This document shows, one piece after another, positions 39,800-49,170 of a DNA stretch of 64,000 nt (positions are counted from its first letter, which is position 1; each line of letters begins with the position of its first letter). The translations under genes and the position numbers were made by a program. This DNA is from Yponomeuta sedellus (Eukaryota; Arthropoda; Insecta; Lepidoptera; Yponomeutidae), in assembly GCA_934045075.1 (NCBI GenBank), contig OW203725.1, forward strand, positions 18,559,497-18,623,496, given 5' to 3'. The notes under the pieces were generated by a model. That model saw only the letters and a program-made list of their open reading frames with translations. It had not been told where the DNA came from and did not search any database.

Positions 39800-40385
39800 A
39801 CTAACTAGATACTTTCAAGTGACGTCTCTTTAAGTTTCGAAATTCGATTGATAATAAAATTGATCGTACATTTTACTTTATCCCGTAACCTATGTTCAAA
39901 GATAAGTGTCCTAAAATAATTTCTATGTTCTCTACTCGTATCCAAGACAATAAATCCTGCGTACTGTAAAGTAACCAACGTATAGTAGGTAGTTTTAATG
40001 TGGAGCGGGCTATGGCCATATTTCGTCGTATAAAGCAGTGTTCCTCAAAGTGTGTGCCACGGCACACTGCTGTACCGCAGTCATGAAATTGGTGTGCCTC
40101 GGAAAAATTACTAAATAAGTGTTAGCCAAAAAGTGTCGTTAGTAGCGAGAATGCAATCTTGTACTGCGTTTTTGGCCCTAGGTTCGAAAAATAGGTAATA
40201 CCTACTTTCATTAAGAAACTAAAAACAACCTGAGGGTAGACCACTACCATCACTGCAATAATTAACTTCAGTCTACCCGTGAACCGTTGAGAATAATAAT
40301 AATTCATTTTATTTAATAAATAATTTCGATTAGACCCGTTTAACATACTTATAACTATTATTAAGAATTTTGTACTAATTTATTT
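39800..40385. other. Unassigned; ends with one MITE M3 arm
   Basis: CTCAAAGTGTGTGCCACGGC at about 40037 is a dispersed repeat. 40310-40355 is one M3 arm (TTATTTAATAAATAATTTCG, ACCCGTTTAAC). No gene. Confidence 0.4.
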
Positions 40386-40630
40386 CTTCTTCTTCAGGCT
40401 ATATTATGTAGTCCACTGCTGGACATAGCCCTCCCGTAATGAGCGCCATAGCGCTCTATCTTCAGCTTGCCGCATCCAGCATCTGCCGGCAGTTTTTCGC
40501 AGATCGTCATCCCACCTGGTCGGAGGGCGTCCTACACTACGTTTGCCGAGTCGCGGTCTCCATTCATGAACACGTTTACTCCAACGGTTGTCGGTTCTTC
40601 GCGAGATATGGCCAGCCCACTGCCATTTTA
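40386..40630 (-). pseudogene. LINE ORF2 C-terminal copy (as 30950-31318)
   Basis: The minus strand repeats the C-terminal frame of the 30950 copy: ..CACTGGCCATATCTCGCG-like start, RRTDN..., GRPPTRWDDDLRK and RALWR, ending in ..CAGCAGTGGACTAC and a (GAA)n-type tail at the left. GTAAACGTG replaces the TAA-containing codon of the other copy. Confidence 0.8.
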
Positions 40631-40728
40631 GCTCATTTATTTAGATAATAATAAAGACAAAGAGGGTACGAATTTAAATAACTGCTGCTGAACATCCAAT
40701 GGAATGTATGGAGTGTGTTGGACTTCAT

Positions 40729-41193
40729 TCATCATCAACCTATTATGCCCCCACCGTGGGGCACGGGTCTCTTCCCTTAGGAAGGTATAGGCCATACTCC
40801 ACCACGGGGGCTAAGTTCGGTTTGGTAGAGGCTTGCAATACTAGTGGCTGGTCTTACTGTAAGAAGTTTTCAAGCCCCTCTAAGGCCTCTGACTTGGCTT
40901 CTTGGCTCGTTATCAACCCCTTGTATGTCCCCACTGCTGGGGCACGAGTCTCTTCCTGCATCGCAGGAAGGTTAGGCCATACTCCACCACGGGGGCCAAG
41001 TGCGGGTTGGTGGGTGACTTGGCTTAACGACTGCCATCTATCGACGGCAGCCGGCACAAACTACTTAACGTGCCTTGCGAAGCACGGACCCGCTCGGTCC
41101 GTGCTTCGCAAAATGCCACTAGCGTTAGTCGTAGAACGCACCCTATGTTGATTAATCGTCGTGATCATTTAAAATCACTCAGGCAGCCGATTC
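40729..41193 (-). mobile_element. 5S-derived SINE, subfamily 2 (copy h), split by a second copy
   Basis: The 3' part is 40729-40900 and the 5' part 41015-41193. On the minus strand the head reads GGCTGCCTGAGTGATTTTAAA.. and then directly ..ACATAGGGTGCGTTCTACG, so box C is deleted. A small inverted duplication (GCGAAGCACGGACC and its complement, 41077-41110) lies within. The interrupting copy is listed separately. Confidence 0.85.
40901..41014 (-). mobile_element. 5S-derived SINE, subfamily 1, 5'-truncated, inserted into copy h
   Basis: 114 bp with an exact 11-bp TSD, TGACTTGGCTT (40890-40900 and 41015-41025). It contains only the 3' end (GTTATCAACCC, CACTGCTGGGGCACGAG, ACTCCACCACGGGGGCC). 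Subfamily 1 is therefore younger than this subfamily 2 insertion. Confidence 0.92.
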
Positions 41194-41586
41194 GCAATGA
41201 ACTTAATTACTTAAGTTTTTCTTTTTCAACTTAGTGAAAAACCACACCGCAGCACCTTAATTAACTTTTTCACACCTCCTGCTTGACAATGCCTTATTAA
41301 GTACCGTCAAATATCATCGTAAAGCATAGCCTTGTCTCTCGAGGGCAATAATAATGAAGAATTTCCCTAGGGAATAAAGTGATTTGAATTTAGAATGTCA
41401 AAATTCGCATGAAAACTATGAAGAAGCCCCGCATTGCAATTCGAAATTCGAATTGTTGTTCGAAACTCACCCCTTTTTTTCTTTTTTTTCTGAACTACTG
41501 TGTCGTGTGACCGCGCGAAACACCAATAAAAAAAAGAAAAATTTTATTGTCTCCCAGATGGTGTGAAAAGTAGAGTATTCACCTCT

Positions 41587-41770
41587 GGAATAAAACATGT
41601 CTTAGTCTCGGGCGGTATGAACCCCTGGCTTCACTCAGGACTCTACATAACTCCCTCGCTTCGCTCAGGAGTTAAAATTTAACTCCCGAGCGCAGCGAGG
41701 GAGTTAACTCGGAGTCCTTCGCTCCGCTCAGGGTATATACCGCCCATGACGTAATACATGGTTTTATTCC
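41587..41770. mobile_element. Fold-back MITE (M6)
   Basis: The two halves are imperfect inverted repeats of about 90 bp meeting near 41680. GGAATAAAAC..GGGCGGTAT and ACTCCCTCGCTTCGCTCAGG face CCTGAG/CGAGCGCAGCGAGGGAGT and ATACCGCCC..GTTTTATTCC. No ORF. The superfamily is not assigned. Confidence 0.8.
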
Positions 41771-41779
41771 CTTAATGCA

Positions 41780-42285
41780 TAATCTACTATTGTGTAGGCA
41801 AATTATACTAAATGAAATGATTAGCTTGATAGAGAAAACTTTTTGATGATTAATTTGTAGTTAAAAACCAAATTGTTTGTGGTGTAGGTACTACTCCCGA
41901 CTTCGTAAATGAATAATCACCCCCAGTTTGTGGGACACTGGTTTAAAGCAGACCCGACCGAGTATCGGGTTACTTCGTGCGATGCACTTGATCATGCCGC
42001 TGTCTCTTGGACCTTGTATTTGTGGGCATTTCCTCTTCATTTTAGAATAGAATAGAAACCGTTTACTATTTATTACACACAAAACAATTATAACATAAAA
42101 AAAAACAATAGGAAAATACAATATTAAAAAAATAAAATTTATCTGGATCGATACTGTGTGTCGTAGCAATAAATGGGTACCAGACTCAGCTTGTGTTACG
42201 GGTTTTCCCGGTTTTCCCGTAACGCTGGTATTCTGTCAGGACTCAGGGGATACTCAAGAGAATGAACCAAAACAAAATTAATAAT
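41780..42285. other. Unassigned sequence
   Basis: No gene seen. A local GGTTTTCCCGGTTTTCCCG duplication lies near 42200. Confidence 0.35.
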
Positions 42286-42289
42286 CTTC

Positions 42290-42634
42290 TTCTTCTATAT
42301 AATAAAATTCAAAGTCCTGACTGACAGACTCACTCATCAACGCCCAGCCCAAGCCGTTGGACCTATGAAGCTGAAATTTCGCACGCAGGGTCTGTATCTG
42401 TAAAATAAGACCGGATTTTTTTGAAATTCAACCCCTAAGGGGGCGAAAAGGGTTGCCAAAATTTGTATGGGATGTATAAAGAATGTTGTCTAATTTTCTT
42501 GAAACTTAATATAAATGCTCTTCAATACAATTGATTGAACACGTGTTTCGCCGTTTTTCTGAATTTAACCCTTAAGGGAGTGAACGGGGTTGCAAAAAAA
42601 GTCCACGCGGACGTAGTCGCGGGCAAAAGCTAGT
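42290..42634 (+). mobile_element. Non-autonomous Helitron
   Basis: It begins TCTTCTTCTATATAATAAAA after an A. It ends CGCGGACGTAGTCGCGGGCA AAAGCTAG before a T, with the hairpin CGCGGAC..GTCGCG just before the CTAG end. TC..CTAG between A and T is the Helitron structure. The body has two diverged halves (CAACCCCTAAGGGGGCGAAA and ..TTAACCCTTAAGGGAGTGAA). It encodes no Rep/helicase. Confidence 0.85.
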
Positions 42635-42709
42635 AAATAGATAAAAGGTGCCCGACTACGGAAGAGCAAGGGTTATGAATTTGGGAGTCTATATTACCTA
42701 TATGTAGCT

Positions 42710-42896
42710 TACACTATTTTTATTTTTAATGCACTAACCCGTGCTAAGGAACAAATTTGAAAAAAACCTATTTAGAGGCTAAAAATTTCACCCATGCCGG
42801 GATTCGAACCCGCAACCTCTGGCTATCCGTACCAGCGCTCTACCAATTGAGCCAATGGGCGACTCACGACATCAGTGAAATTTCGAACCTCTTTAC
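42710..42896 (-). mobile_element. Family A copy A6, full 3' tail, truncated head
   Basis: On the minus strand: partial head (AAAGAGGTTCGAAATTTCACTG), tRNA-like core with good A and B boxes, the TTTTTAGCCTCTAAATAGG block, then CCTTAGCACGGGTTAGTGC and the A-rich ATAGTGT end. Flanked by a short TSD, ATGTAGCT (42702-42709 and 42897-42904). Confidence 0.85.
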
Positions 42897-42899
42897 ATG

Positions 42900-43145
42900 T
42901 AGCTGTCAGGATGGTATAGGTGCTGGGCAAGTCTACTTCATCTAAAAAACACTGTAGCGTATGAGTGGTCCCTTGAGCCATCTAGTGTGAGTGAAAGTGC
43001 CACTGGGCGCAAGTAAACAGCATCTCATTCGATATCAACCCTTTGTATGTCGTCACTGGTGGGGCACGAGTCTCTTCCTGCATCGCAAGAAGGTTAGGCC
43101 TTAGCAGAAAGAAGGTTAGACTTTAAACGCCATCTCATAACTTAG
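42900..43145 (+). mobile_element. SINE family F 3' part, split by a 5S-derived fragment
   Basis: AGCTGTCAGGATGGTATAGG, AGTGGTCCCTTGAGCCATC and CATCTCAT..TAGATGCAAAGGCC match 30770-30905. Positions 43030-43128 contain a 3' fragment of the 5S-derived SINE, with CATCTCAT repeated on both sides as a likely TSD. Confidence 0.75.
43030..43128 (-). mobile_element. 5S-derived SINE 3' fragment (copy j)
   Basis: GATATCAACCCTTTGTATG, a CACTGGTGGGGCACGAG block and TCGCAAGAAGGTTAGGCC. The last ~30 bp are a rearranged partial repeat of the GAAGGTTAG phrase. Confidence 0.8.
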
Positions 43146-43240
43146 ATGCAAAGGCCGAAATTATGTATGTACCTACACAAATTATAATTGGGGGGTGTCA
43201 GAAATTGCGGTATATAAAAATAACTAAAACAATAATAAAT

Positions 43241-43473
43241 ATTGTAGACTTTTAGTCCGGATTTACTTACGGGTGTTGATATATCGGAAAAGTCCGACCA
43301 GGTTTCGCTCCGATTCGCAGAGCTTAATCATGGTGAGCAGAGACGGAGCTCGCGTCGTCGGTTGCTTGTCTCACACAATTGTGTGATTAAGCTCTGCGAA
43401 TCGGAGCGAAACCTGGTCGGACTTTTCCGATATATCAACACCCGTAAGTAAATCCGGACTAAAAGTCTACAAT
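43241..43473. mobile_element. Perfect 90-bp inverted repeat (M7)
   Basis: 43241-43330 is the exact reverse complement of 43384-43473, with a 53-bp spacer. The arms run from ATTGTAGACTTTTAGTCCGG to ..GCAGAGCTTAATCA. No other copy is in the window. Identity over 90 bp suggests a very recent element or a recent inverted duplication. Confidence 0.9.
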
Positions 43474-43479
43474 GTGTTG

Positions 43480-44255
43480 TGCTTACGAAAGTTTTAGTTC
43501 AATAATAAGTAGTCAACAGAAAGTATGTATGTTTACAGATGTTTCATCTAAGCACCTAAACTGCTCATCTAATTCACGTGAATAGTGGGATAAATGAGGT
43601 CCAACTATGAGGCTAAGAGCGGAAATCTGAAGACCAAGTAAAGTTTGTTTTTTAATTCAATGCAAAAATAAAGCAGTGTTACCGTTATAGTACCCAACAG
43701 ATAACTGGACAAAAACCCGCGCTGCCGGTATAGTTTGCCTTGAACGTACGTACCCCAAACATGATTTTGATTAGCTTTGTTTTCTATGTTATGTACATTC
43801 GTGAAGTACTATCAATGTCGCAGGCTATTTGTATGATTCCGCATTTTACAAGCGGCGTCGTCCGTTTAAAAATGAATGAGAAGTACGTTACAATGAATGT
43901 TGCAATGGTTAAGATGTTAGATTTACGAGAAACTGAAAGCACTAGACCTTTAGTTTTTTGCGCAAGTATGTACGTGCCTACGTATGTATGTTTAATCGCC
44001 ACAAATAGAGTAAGTCGTGCCCTCTTACCGCCCAAGCGGGTTGCTGACAATAAAGACTAATTTGTCCAACCTCTGTTTTGTAATTTTTACCTTGCTATAA
44101 TAAACAATCTCTAAATGTAAGCAACTGAACGAGTCGCACGACAATTTACAATTTGCCTTCGGCATACTTCAAAACAGCGAGCGTTTTTTAACGGACGACG
44201 CCGTTTATAAAACGCGGAATCAAACAAATGGCCTGCAACAGCAATACTACTTGCT
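43480..44255. other. Unassigned sequence with one 106-codon frame
   Basis: The plus frame 43740-44060 is open for 106 codons, but it overlaps an equally open minus frame (44050-43784) and has no motif I recognise. I do not call a gene. Confidence 0.3.
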
Positions 44256-44259
44256 AGCC

Positions 44260-44600
44260 GTGAAGGAAAACATCGTGAGGACACCTGAATGTCTGAAATG
44301 TTAAATTACCTTGACGACCTCTGTGGCGAGGTCCCGCTTCAAATCCCGGCAGGGGACAAAAAGCCCACGTCTGGGATGTTTACATATTTGTGATGTCGTT
44401 GTTTCTGGTTCCCAAGACATAGGGTATCCTAGTGTGGGGCCAGAAGCAATGTATGTGCCTGTATGTAAATGAAATGAATGGCCTCAGCGCTTGAAATGGC
44501 CAATCGGCGGCGGGCACGCGTGGTAATTAAGCGTGTACTTACTCTCTCTCTGAGAGAAGGCCTATGCCCTGCAGTGGGCGTTTATAGGCTACATAAAAAA
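44260..44600 (+). mobile_element. SINE, family E, split by a family C SINE
   Basis: The left part has GTGAAGGAAAACATCGTGAGG. The right part (from about 44478) has GGCCTCAGCGCTTGAAATGG, GGCGGGCACGCGTGGTAATT, the (CT)n run and ATGCCCTGCAGTGGGCGTTT, ending GGCTACATAAAAA. The family C copy sits between them. Confidence 0.8.
44313..44474 (+). mobile_element. tRNA-derived SINE, family C, deleted head
   Basis: GACGACCTCTGTGGCG is joined directly to AGGTCCCGCTTCAAATCCC, deleting most of the D and anticodon arms. The body and the GAAGCAATGTATGTGCCTG end are intact. Confidence 0.85.
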
Positions 44601-44726
44601 AATACCAAACAGATAACTGATCAAACAAATGAACAAAAACCCGAGTCGGTATGAGTTTGCGATGGACACGTAAACACAAACATGATTCTAATTATTTATT
44701 AATTTGACTTAACTAAATTCCTGCAG

Positions 44727-44886
44727 TACAATTCCACCAATCTGTGATCCCCAACCCGCATGCCCAGCGTGGGGATTATGGGCATTATCATCATTGGGGG
44801 AGATGATGGCACAACCTTGCGCTATGGCGCTCATTAGGGGAGGGCTGTGTCCAGCAATTGACTAATATAGCCTGAAGAAGAAGAAA
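44727..44886 (+). mobile_element. LINE 3' end
   Basis: AATCTGTGATCCCCAACCCG, CATGCCCAGCGTGGGGATTA and then GCGCTATGGCGCTCATTAGG, GAGGGCTGTGTCCAGCAATT and a (GAA)3 end. It joins the 3' UTR type of 29197-29345 to the end of the 30950 type, linking the two as one LINE family. Confidence 0.75.
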
Positions 44887-44889
44887 TTC

Positions 44890-45225
44890 CGATGAATTCT
44901 AGGCCACATCACAACTCGACCATGCGAAGTTATTCGTTTAACGTTGTAAGTCGTATATTATACACGACCTCTGCAGAATTTTCACATTATTTCTTCATTT
45001 TGCATCGTTTTGAAACGCAACCGCACTGACCGCGGCTCCCGCGTTTGTTTCCCAGGTATTAAACGCTTAATGGCGTGTAATTCTACGCCAATGCCACCAT
45101 GTATTTTCTGATAAGCATCGCTTTCATTAGTAGTAGCGATCTCATTTCAATTCATTTTATCTATCTCCGGTTTAAAATAACAATTAGGTTTTTGAACCAA
45201 AACTAATTAGGTTTGCTGTTTTTTT
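44890..45225. other. Unassigned, partly unique sequence
   Basis: 45000-45110 is of moderate GC. No gene is seen. Confidence 0.3.
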
Positions 45226-45229
45226 TTTT

Positions 45230-45361
45230 ACAGTCGACGGCACGTTAACCTTTGCACGCGTGCAATGCTGTGCTGTGCACGTGCTGAAACGCGCGTCCAT
45301 TCAGTCACGTTACGGGTGACTTTGCAACAAAAATGTTAAAGTTAGCCTGGCGTCGAATGTA
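45230..45361. mobile_element. MITE M5, copy 3
   Basis: ACAGTCGACGGCAC at the left and GCGTCGAATGT at the right are imperfect inverted ends. Internal words TTTGCACGCGTGCAATGC and GACTTTGCAACAAAAATG match the other two copies. Confidence 0.6.
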
Positions 45362-45364
45362 CCG

Positions 45365-45750
45365 TGATATTTTTAAAATTTCGGTTAGAGTCTGTAATTT
45401 CTAACAAATTTTCTTACACGAGTTTTGAATTTTTTTTTTAACTTCCATTCCAGAAAAATGTCGGTTAGACTTTGTTATTGAAAACAAATTTTCTTCTAGG
45501 ACTTTCGAAGACATTTTGTTTAATTTAATTCCATTTTTACAAAAATAAATATCTTTTTTTTCTGTGTTTTGGAGTGTCGTTGTTAGATAATGCATAAAGT
45601 CATAAACTATATTAAATAGCCCTTATTCTATGTAGAAATAACTTTATTCTATGTAGAACAGTGATTCATGATTTGCATTGGTAGGCAGCTTAAATAGATA
45701 TTTTATTAAAAATATATAAACGTATCTATTTCCCCTTGGGCAAATTCTCA
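45365..45750. other. AT-rich unassigned sequence
   Basis: It contains diverged direct repeats of AACAAATTTTCTT..CGAGTTTTGAA / GACTTTCGAA (45405 and 45483). No gene. Confidence 0.35.
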
Positions 45751-45756
45751 GATATG

Positions 45757-45850
45757 AGGTTGCCTGGAAGAAATTGCTATTAGCAATTGTATCTTATCTT
45801 CTGTTTCTGTAACCATTTTCGGGTATACAATAAAGAATATGCTTATCCTA
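45757..45850 (+). repeat. LINE 3' tail
   Basis: GAGGTTGCCTGGAAGAAATTG, TATACAATAAAGAATATGC and a (TTATCC) tail. Same family as 3590-3720. Confidence 0.7.
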
Positions 45851-46089
45851 TCTTGATGTTCCTAAAAATTCATTTGTCTTTTCATTTGTCACTTTTATTG
45901 CGTTTCAATTCTAATAGTAAAAGAGCAGAATGCGTCAATTAAAATTTGGGAAAAGACTCCTAGAACTAAGTAAACTCTAATCGGAGTGTCTCTAGAATTG
46001 AGCGTGTAACAAAACCTAGTGCTGTAAAATATCAAATTACCATTTTACTTCTGACAGGGAGCTAGGTTTTAAGGCAGTCCGAAACGCTA

Positions 46090-46470
46090 ACTGGCGGTAT
46101 ATTGACACGAAGTGCATACCCAATTACGCACATATCGAATCACCGAGTCGAGCTAAGCGAGCCAGCCAACGAATCGAGCACAAATCGCGTCGGGACGTCA
46201 AAATATCAGCGGTAATAGAACAGCTGAGTGAAGTGCGTGCAGTTCGGCCTCGCCGTCCAATTTATTCGCCGGGATGTCAGATTTCGAGGGCCTCGTTACG
46301 ACTAAGCCTCCAATTAGACTTATCCCTAATTAAGAGATGCCAATAAATTACCCTCCATCACGGGCTAACGAAGACGCGGAGCACTAATAACGTTAATTGA
46401 TTTTGAGTAATGTGCTAGAGTTTTGATGGAGACCGGCTCGGTGGGGGACTCGGCAACCCCGGTGTGGGTT
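46090..46470. other. GC-rich unique block
   Basis: Non-repetitive and markedly GC-richer than its flanks, with CCAATTAGACTTATCC, CCTAATTAAGAG and CGTTAATTGATT words. No coding frame. Candidate conserved regulatory DNA, inferred from composition only. Confidence 0.4.
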
Positions 46471-46499
46471 TTTGTTATTGGAGACTTATTAAGGTCTTG

Positions 46500-47220
46500 T
46501 TTATATAAAAAAATGACTTCACTCAAACACTCCTCACTTATCCTAGAATTAGTCTTAGCAAATTTATGATTTTCAAGGTAATAATCTCCATTTCCTCCAA
46601 GCCCTTTAGAACCTAACGTAGCGCAAAAAGATCCGATAACCTTATACTATCGTCTTTCGAACGAAAATTAAGTTTATTTTCTAAAATTTGTTTACTGCAA
46701 TCGACGATCTGTTTGTAATTCAAGTTTTTTACTATTTTGAAAACTATATAAAATGAGATTTTTTTAAAGTAACCACAACTTAGTCTTTCGTATTTTTATA
46801 TTTATGGATAGTGAAAGTTAGGTGAAAAAGTTTTTGAGCAAAATTTTCTTTCTTTCTACATAGTCATTACTACTATATTAGCCAATATCACGAAAATTAA
46901 CGATTTTTTACTAAGGCCAAGCCTTCGAAGGGATGCGTTGACTCAGAAGTCAATCAGAAGAAATATACAGGATGTCCCAGAGGACATCCTGTATATTTCT
47001 TTTATATATATTTAACCCCTCCCCTCCCTTCTTATTGTCCTCTCCCTGGCTTATTCTATTGTGTTAAATATTATTATAATCTGTTTATGTCTATTACATT
47101 TAGGTTTACAATCACTACCACATGTATTAAAATCTCCACAACACCAAGGTTAACTGGATAATTCTTTTAGAATTATGTTCACCCTTGTACTTTCATTTTA
47201 TGTGGACCTAAATGGGCCTA
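46500..47220. other. Unassigned, with a 20-bp hairpin
   Basis: 46958-46977 and 46982-47001 are exact reverse complements with a 4-base loop (..GGATGTCC CAGA GGACATCC..). Otherwise AT-rich without a gene. Confidence 0.5.
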
Positions 47221-47227
47221 TACCACG

Positions 47228-47420
47228 CGCTAACGGTTAAGGAAAACATCGTGAGGAAACCTGAATTTCTGAGGTTGTTCAACTACCTCAGAGGCTTGAA
47301 AATGCCAATCGGCGGTAGGCACGCGTGGTAGTTAAGCTCTCTGCCATACTCTTTCTGAGTGAATGTCTGTGCTCTACAGTGGGACGTATAGTCCCAGTAC
47401 CTCCCAGTGTAGGGATACAT
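47228..47420 (+). mobile_element. SINE, family E, 5'-truncated
   Basis: GGAAAACATCGTGAGGAAACC, AGGCTTGAAAATGCC, GGTAGGCACGCGTGGTAGTT and a CTACAGTGGGACGTATAG end. The tRNA-like head is absent. Confidence 0.75.
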
Positions 47421-47499
47421 AAGAAATGCAATTTATAATTTCAATAATCTTCTAATAAGTAAGGTTCAAATAAGGTTTCTAAATTGAAAATAAATACGT

Positions 47500-47595
47500 T
47501 GTGTCGCACTCTTTTCTGTGAAATTCGAAGAGACAGCACTATAGTTAACTATTTACTTAGTAAAATTCTCAGTTAAGAAACTGCCCCTTACTGCA
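47500..47595. mobile_element. Fold-back element M9, half copy
   Basis: TGTGAAATTCGAAGAGACAG, TTAACTATTTACTTAGTAAA and ATTCTCAGTTAAGAAACTGCC match the right half of 48307-48707. Confidence 0.6.
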
Positions 47596-47719
47596 GAAAT
47601 CTCAGGTCTAACCCGAACTAGAAGACAGATGGCACCTTGTCGTCTTTTACAAGAACTTTGAACTGTTATTATTGCTTAGACAGGAGTAGAGTTGAAATCA
47701 TATTAATCACCACAAAATC

Positions 47720-47960
47720 GGTCTTACTGTCAGAAGTTATCAAGCCGCCCATGAGGCCTCTGACATGGCTTAAAGACTGCCATTACATGACAGCCGGCAC
47801 CAACGGTTTAACATGCCTTGCGAAGCACGGAAGCGCTCGGAAAAATGCCACTAGCGGTAGTCACAGGACGGTCACCTATCTTGCACCTTACCGCGCCTGT
47901 TGTTGCTTAACTCAAGTGATTGATTCAATCACTTGGTTCGACTAGGCCACGAGAGCTTCT
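47720..47960 (-). mobile_element. 5S-derived SINE, 3'-truncated (copy k)
   Basis: It starts within the GGTCTTACTGTCAGAAG block and keeps everything to the 5' end. On the minus strand this includes GTTAAGCAACAACAGGCG (box A) and CGGTAAGGTGCAAGATAGG (box C region). Loss of a SINE 3' end is unusual for target-primed insertion, so a later deletion is likely. Confidence 0.85.
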
Positions 47961-48306
47961 TCGCACTTACGTGTACGGTAGACCTCAATTCTCGCGTAGA
48001 TAAGGGCGAATATCGAGTAACGGAGTAAGAAGCCGGCTGTGGTCTACAGTACAATGAATGCATAAGTTTCCCCTCTACTTGAAATTTCAAGCAGCAGTTA
48101 AAAGCGTGTGTGTGCAATTTAAAATTCAAATTCGCCCCGTCAAACGGAAGAAACCAATCGTAAAACAGTATCAGCGGTAACTAAAGTGCAATTTCCTTCT
48201 AATTGAATTTCATTAACATAGTAAAAGCTAACGTTTAATTGCACCTAAACATTGGGCCACGATTGCAAAATGGATAACTAGGTACTTTTCTTCATGTAGT
48301 CTCTAT

Positions 48307-48707
48307 GGGCCGATTTCTGCATTGAGAATTTTACTAAGTAAATACTTAATGTAACAACCTATTTAGAGGCTAAAAATTTCACCCATGCCGGGATTTGAAC
48401 CCGCAACCTCTGGCTATCCGTGCCAGCGAACTACCAATTGAGCCAATGGGTGACTCACCGGCATCAGTGAAATTTCGAACCTCTTTACACTATTCTCTGT
48501 ATTACGTACATTAAATACAAAAAGTACGTAAATTTTTTAGCCTCTAAATAGGTTTCTAAATTTGTCCTTAGCACGGGTTAGTGCATTAAAAATAAAAATA
48601 GTATACTTAATATAACGTTCTGTCACGCTCTTTGCTGAGAAATTCGAAGAGACAGAAGTTACGTTAAGTATTTACTTAGCGAAATTCTCAATTCAAAAAC
48701 TGGCCCT
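48307..48707. mobile_element. Fold-back element M9, complete, split by family A copy A7
   Basis: The outer arms GGGCCGATTTCTGCATTGAG..TACTAAGTAAATACTTAA and TTAAGTATTTACTTAGCG..TTCAAAAACTGGCCC are inverted repeats. Between them is GTTCTGTCACGCTCTTTGCTG. The A7 retroposon sits in the left half at 48356-48602. Confidence 0.75.
48356..48602. mobile_element. Family A copy A7, core minus, tail plus (snap-back)
   Basis: 247 bp with a 14-bp TSD, one mismatch (ATACTTAAT[G/A]TAAC, 48342-48355 and 48603-48616). The left side is the minus-strand core and partial head. The right side is a plus-strand copy of the 3' part (TTTTTTAGCCTCTAAATAGG, CCTTAGCACGGGTTAGTGC, ATAGT). The two orientations lie within one TSD-bounded unit. 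Confidence 0.88.
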
Positions 48708-49170
48708 ATAAGTCCCACTGCAGGGCACTTTCTCTCAGAGAGATCGATCGATATCAACCCTTGTGTGACCCCACGGCTAGGGCACGGGTCACTTCCTGTA
48801 TCGCAAGAAGCTTAGGCCATACTCTACCACGGGGGCCAAGTCCGGGTCGGTGGAGGATTGTGAGACAGTGGCGGGCTTTACTGTCAGAAGTTATCAAGTC
48901 GCCCAGGAGGCCTCTGACATGGCTTAAATACTGCCATTACATGAAAGCCTGCACCAACGGCTTAACGTGCCTAGCGAAGCACGGAAGCGCTCAGAAAAAT
49001 GCCACTAACGGTAGTCACGGGTCGGTCACCCATCCTGCACCTTACCGCGCATGTTGTTGCTTAACTCAAGTGATTGATTTCAATCACTCGGTTTGACTTG
49101 GCCACGAGCGCTTCTCAGAGAGAGTATAGGCTTAATTATCAAGAGCCCACCGCGGATTGGCAATTTCTTC
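48705..49170 (-). mobile_element. SINE, family E, split by a 5S-derived SINE
   Basis: 48705-48743 has CCCACTGCAGGGCACTTTC and a (CT)n run. 49113-49170 has GAGAGAGTATAGGCTTAATT and CCACCGCGGATTGGCAATTTC. The 5S-derived SINE interrupts the (CT)n part, and a family A SINE follows directly. Confidence 0.75.
48744..49112 (-). mobile_element. 5S rRNA-derived SINE, full length (copy l)
   Basis: 369 bp with an exact 11-bp TSD, TCTCAGAGAGA (48733-48743 and 49113-49123). On the minus strand: AAGCGCTCGTGGCCAAG start, GTTAAGCAACAACATGCGC (box A), GGATGGGTGACCG (box C), body, and the GGGGTCACACAAGGG 3' end with ATCGATCGA. Confidence 0.92.

Noticed and set aside
43740..44060. 106-codon plus frame as a host gene
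   Set aside because: No motif, no splice context, and an 88-codon frame is open on the other strand over the same bases.
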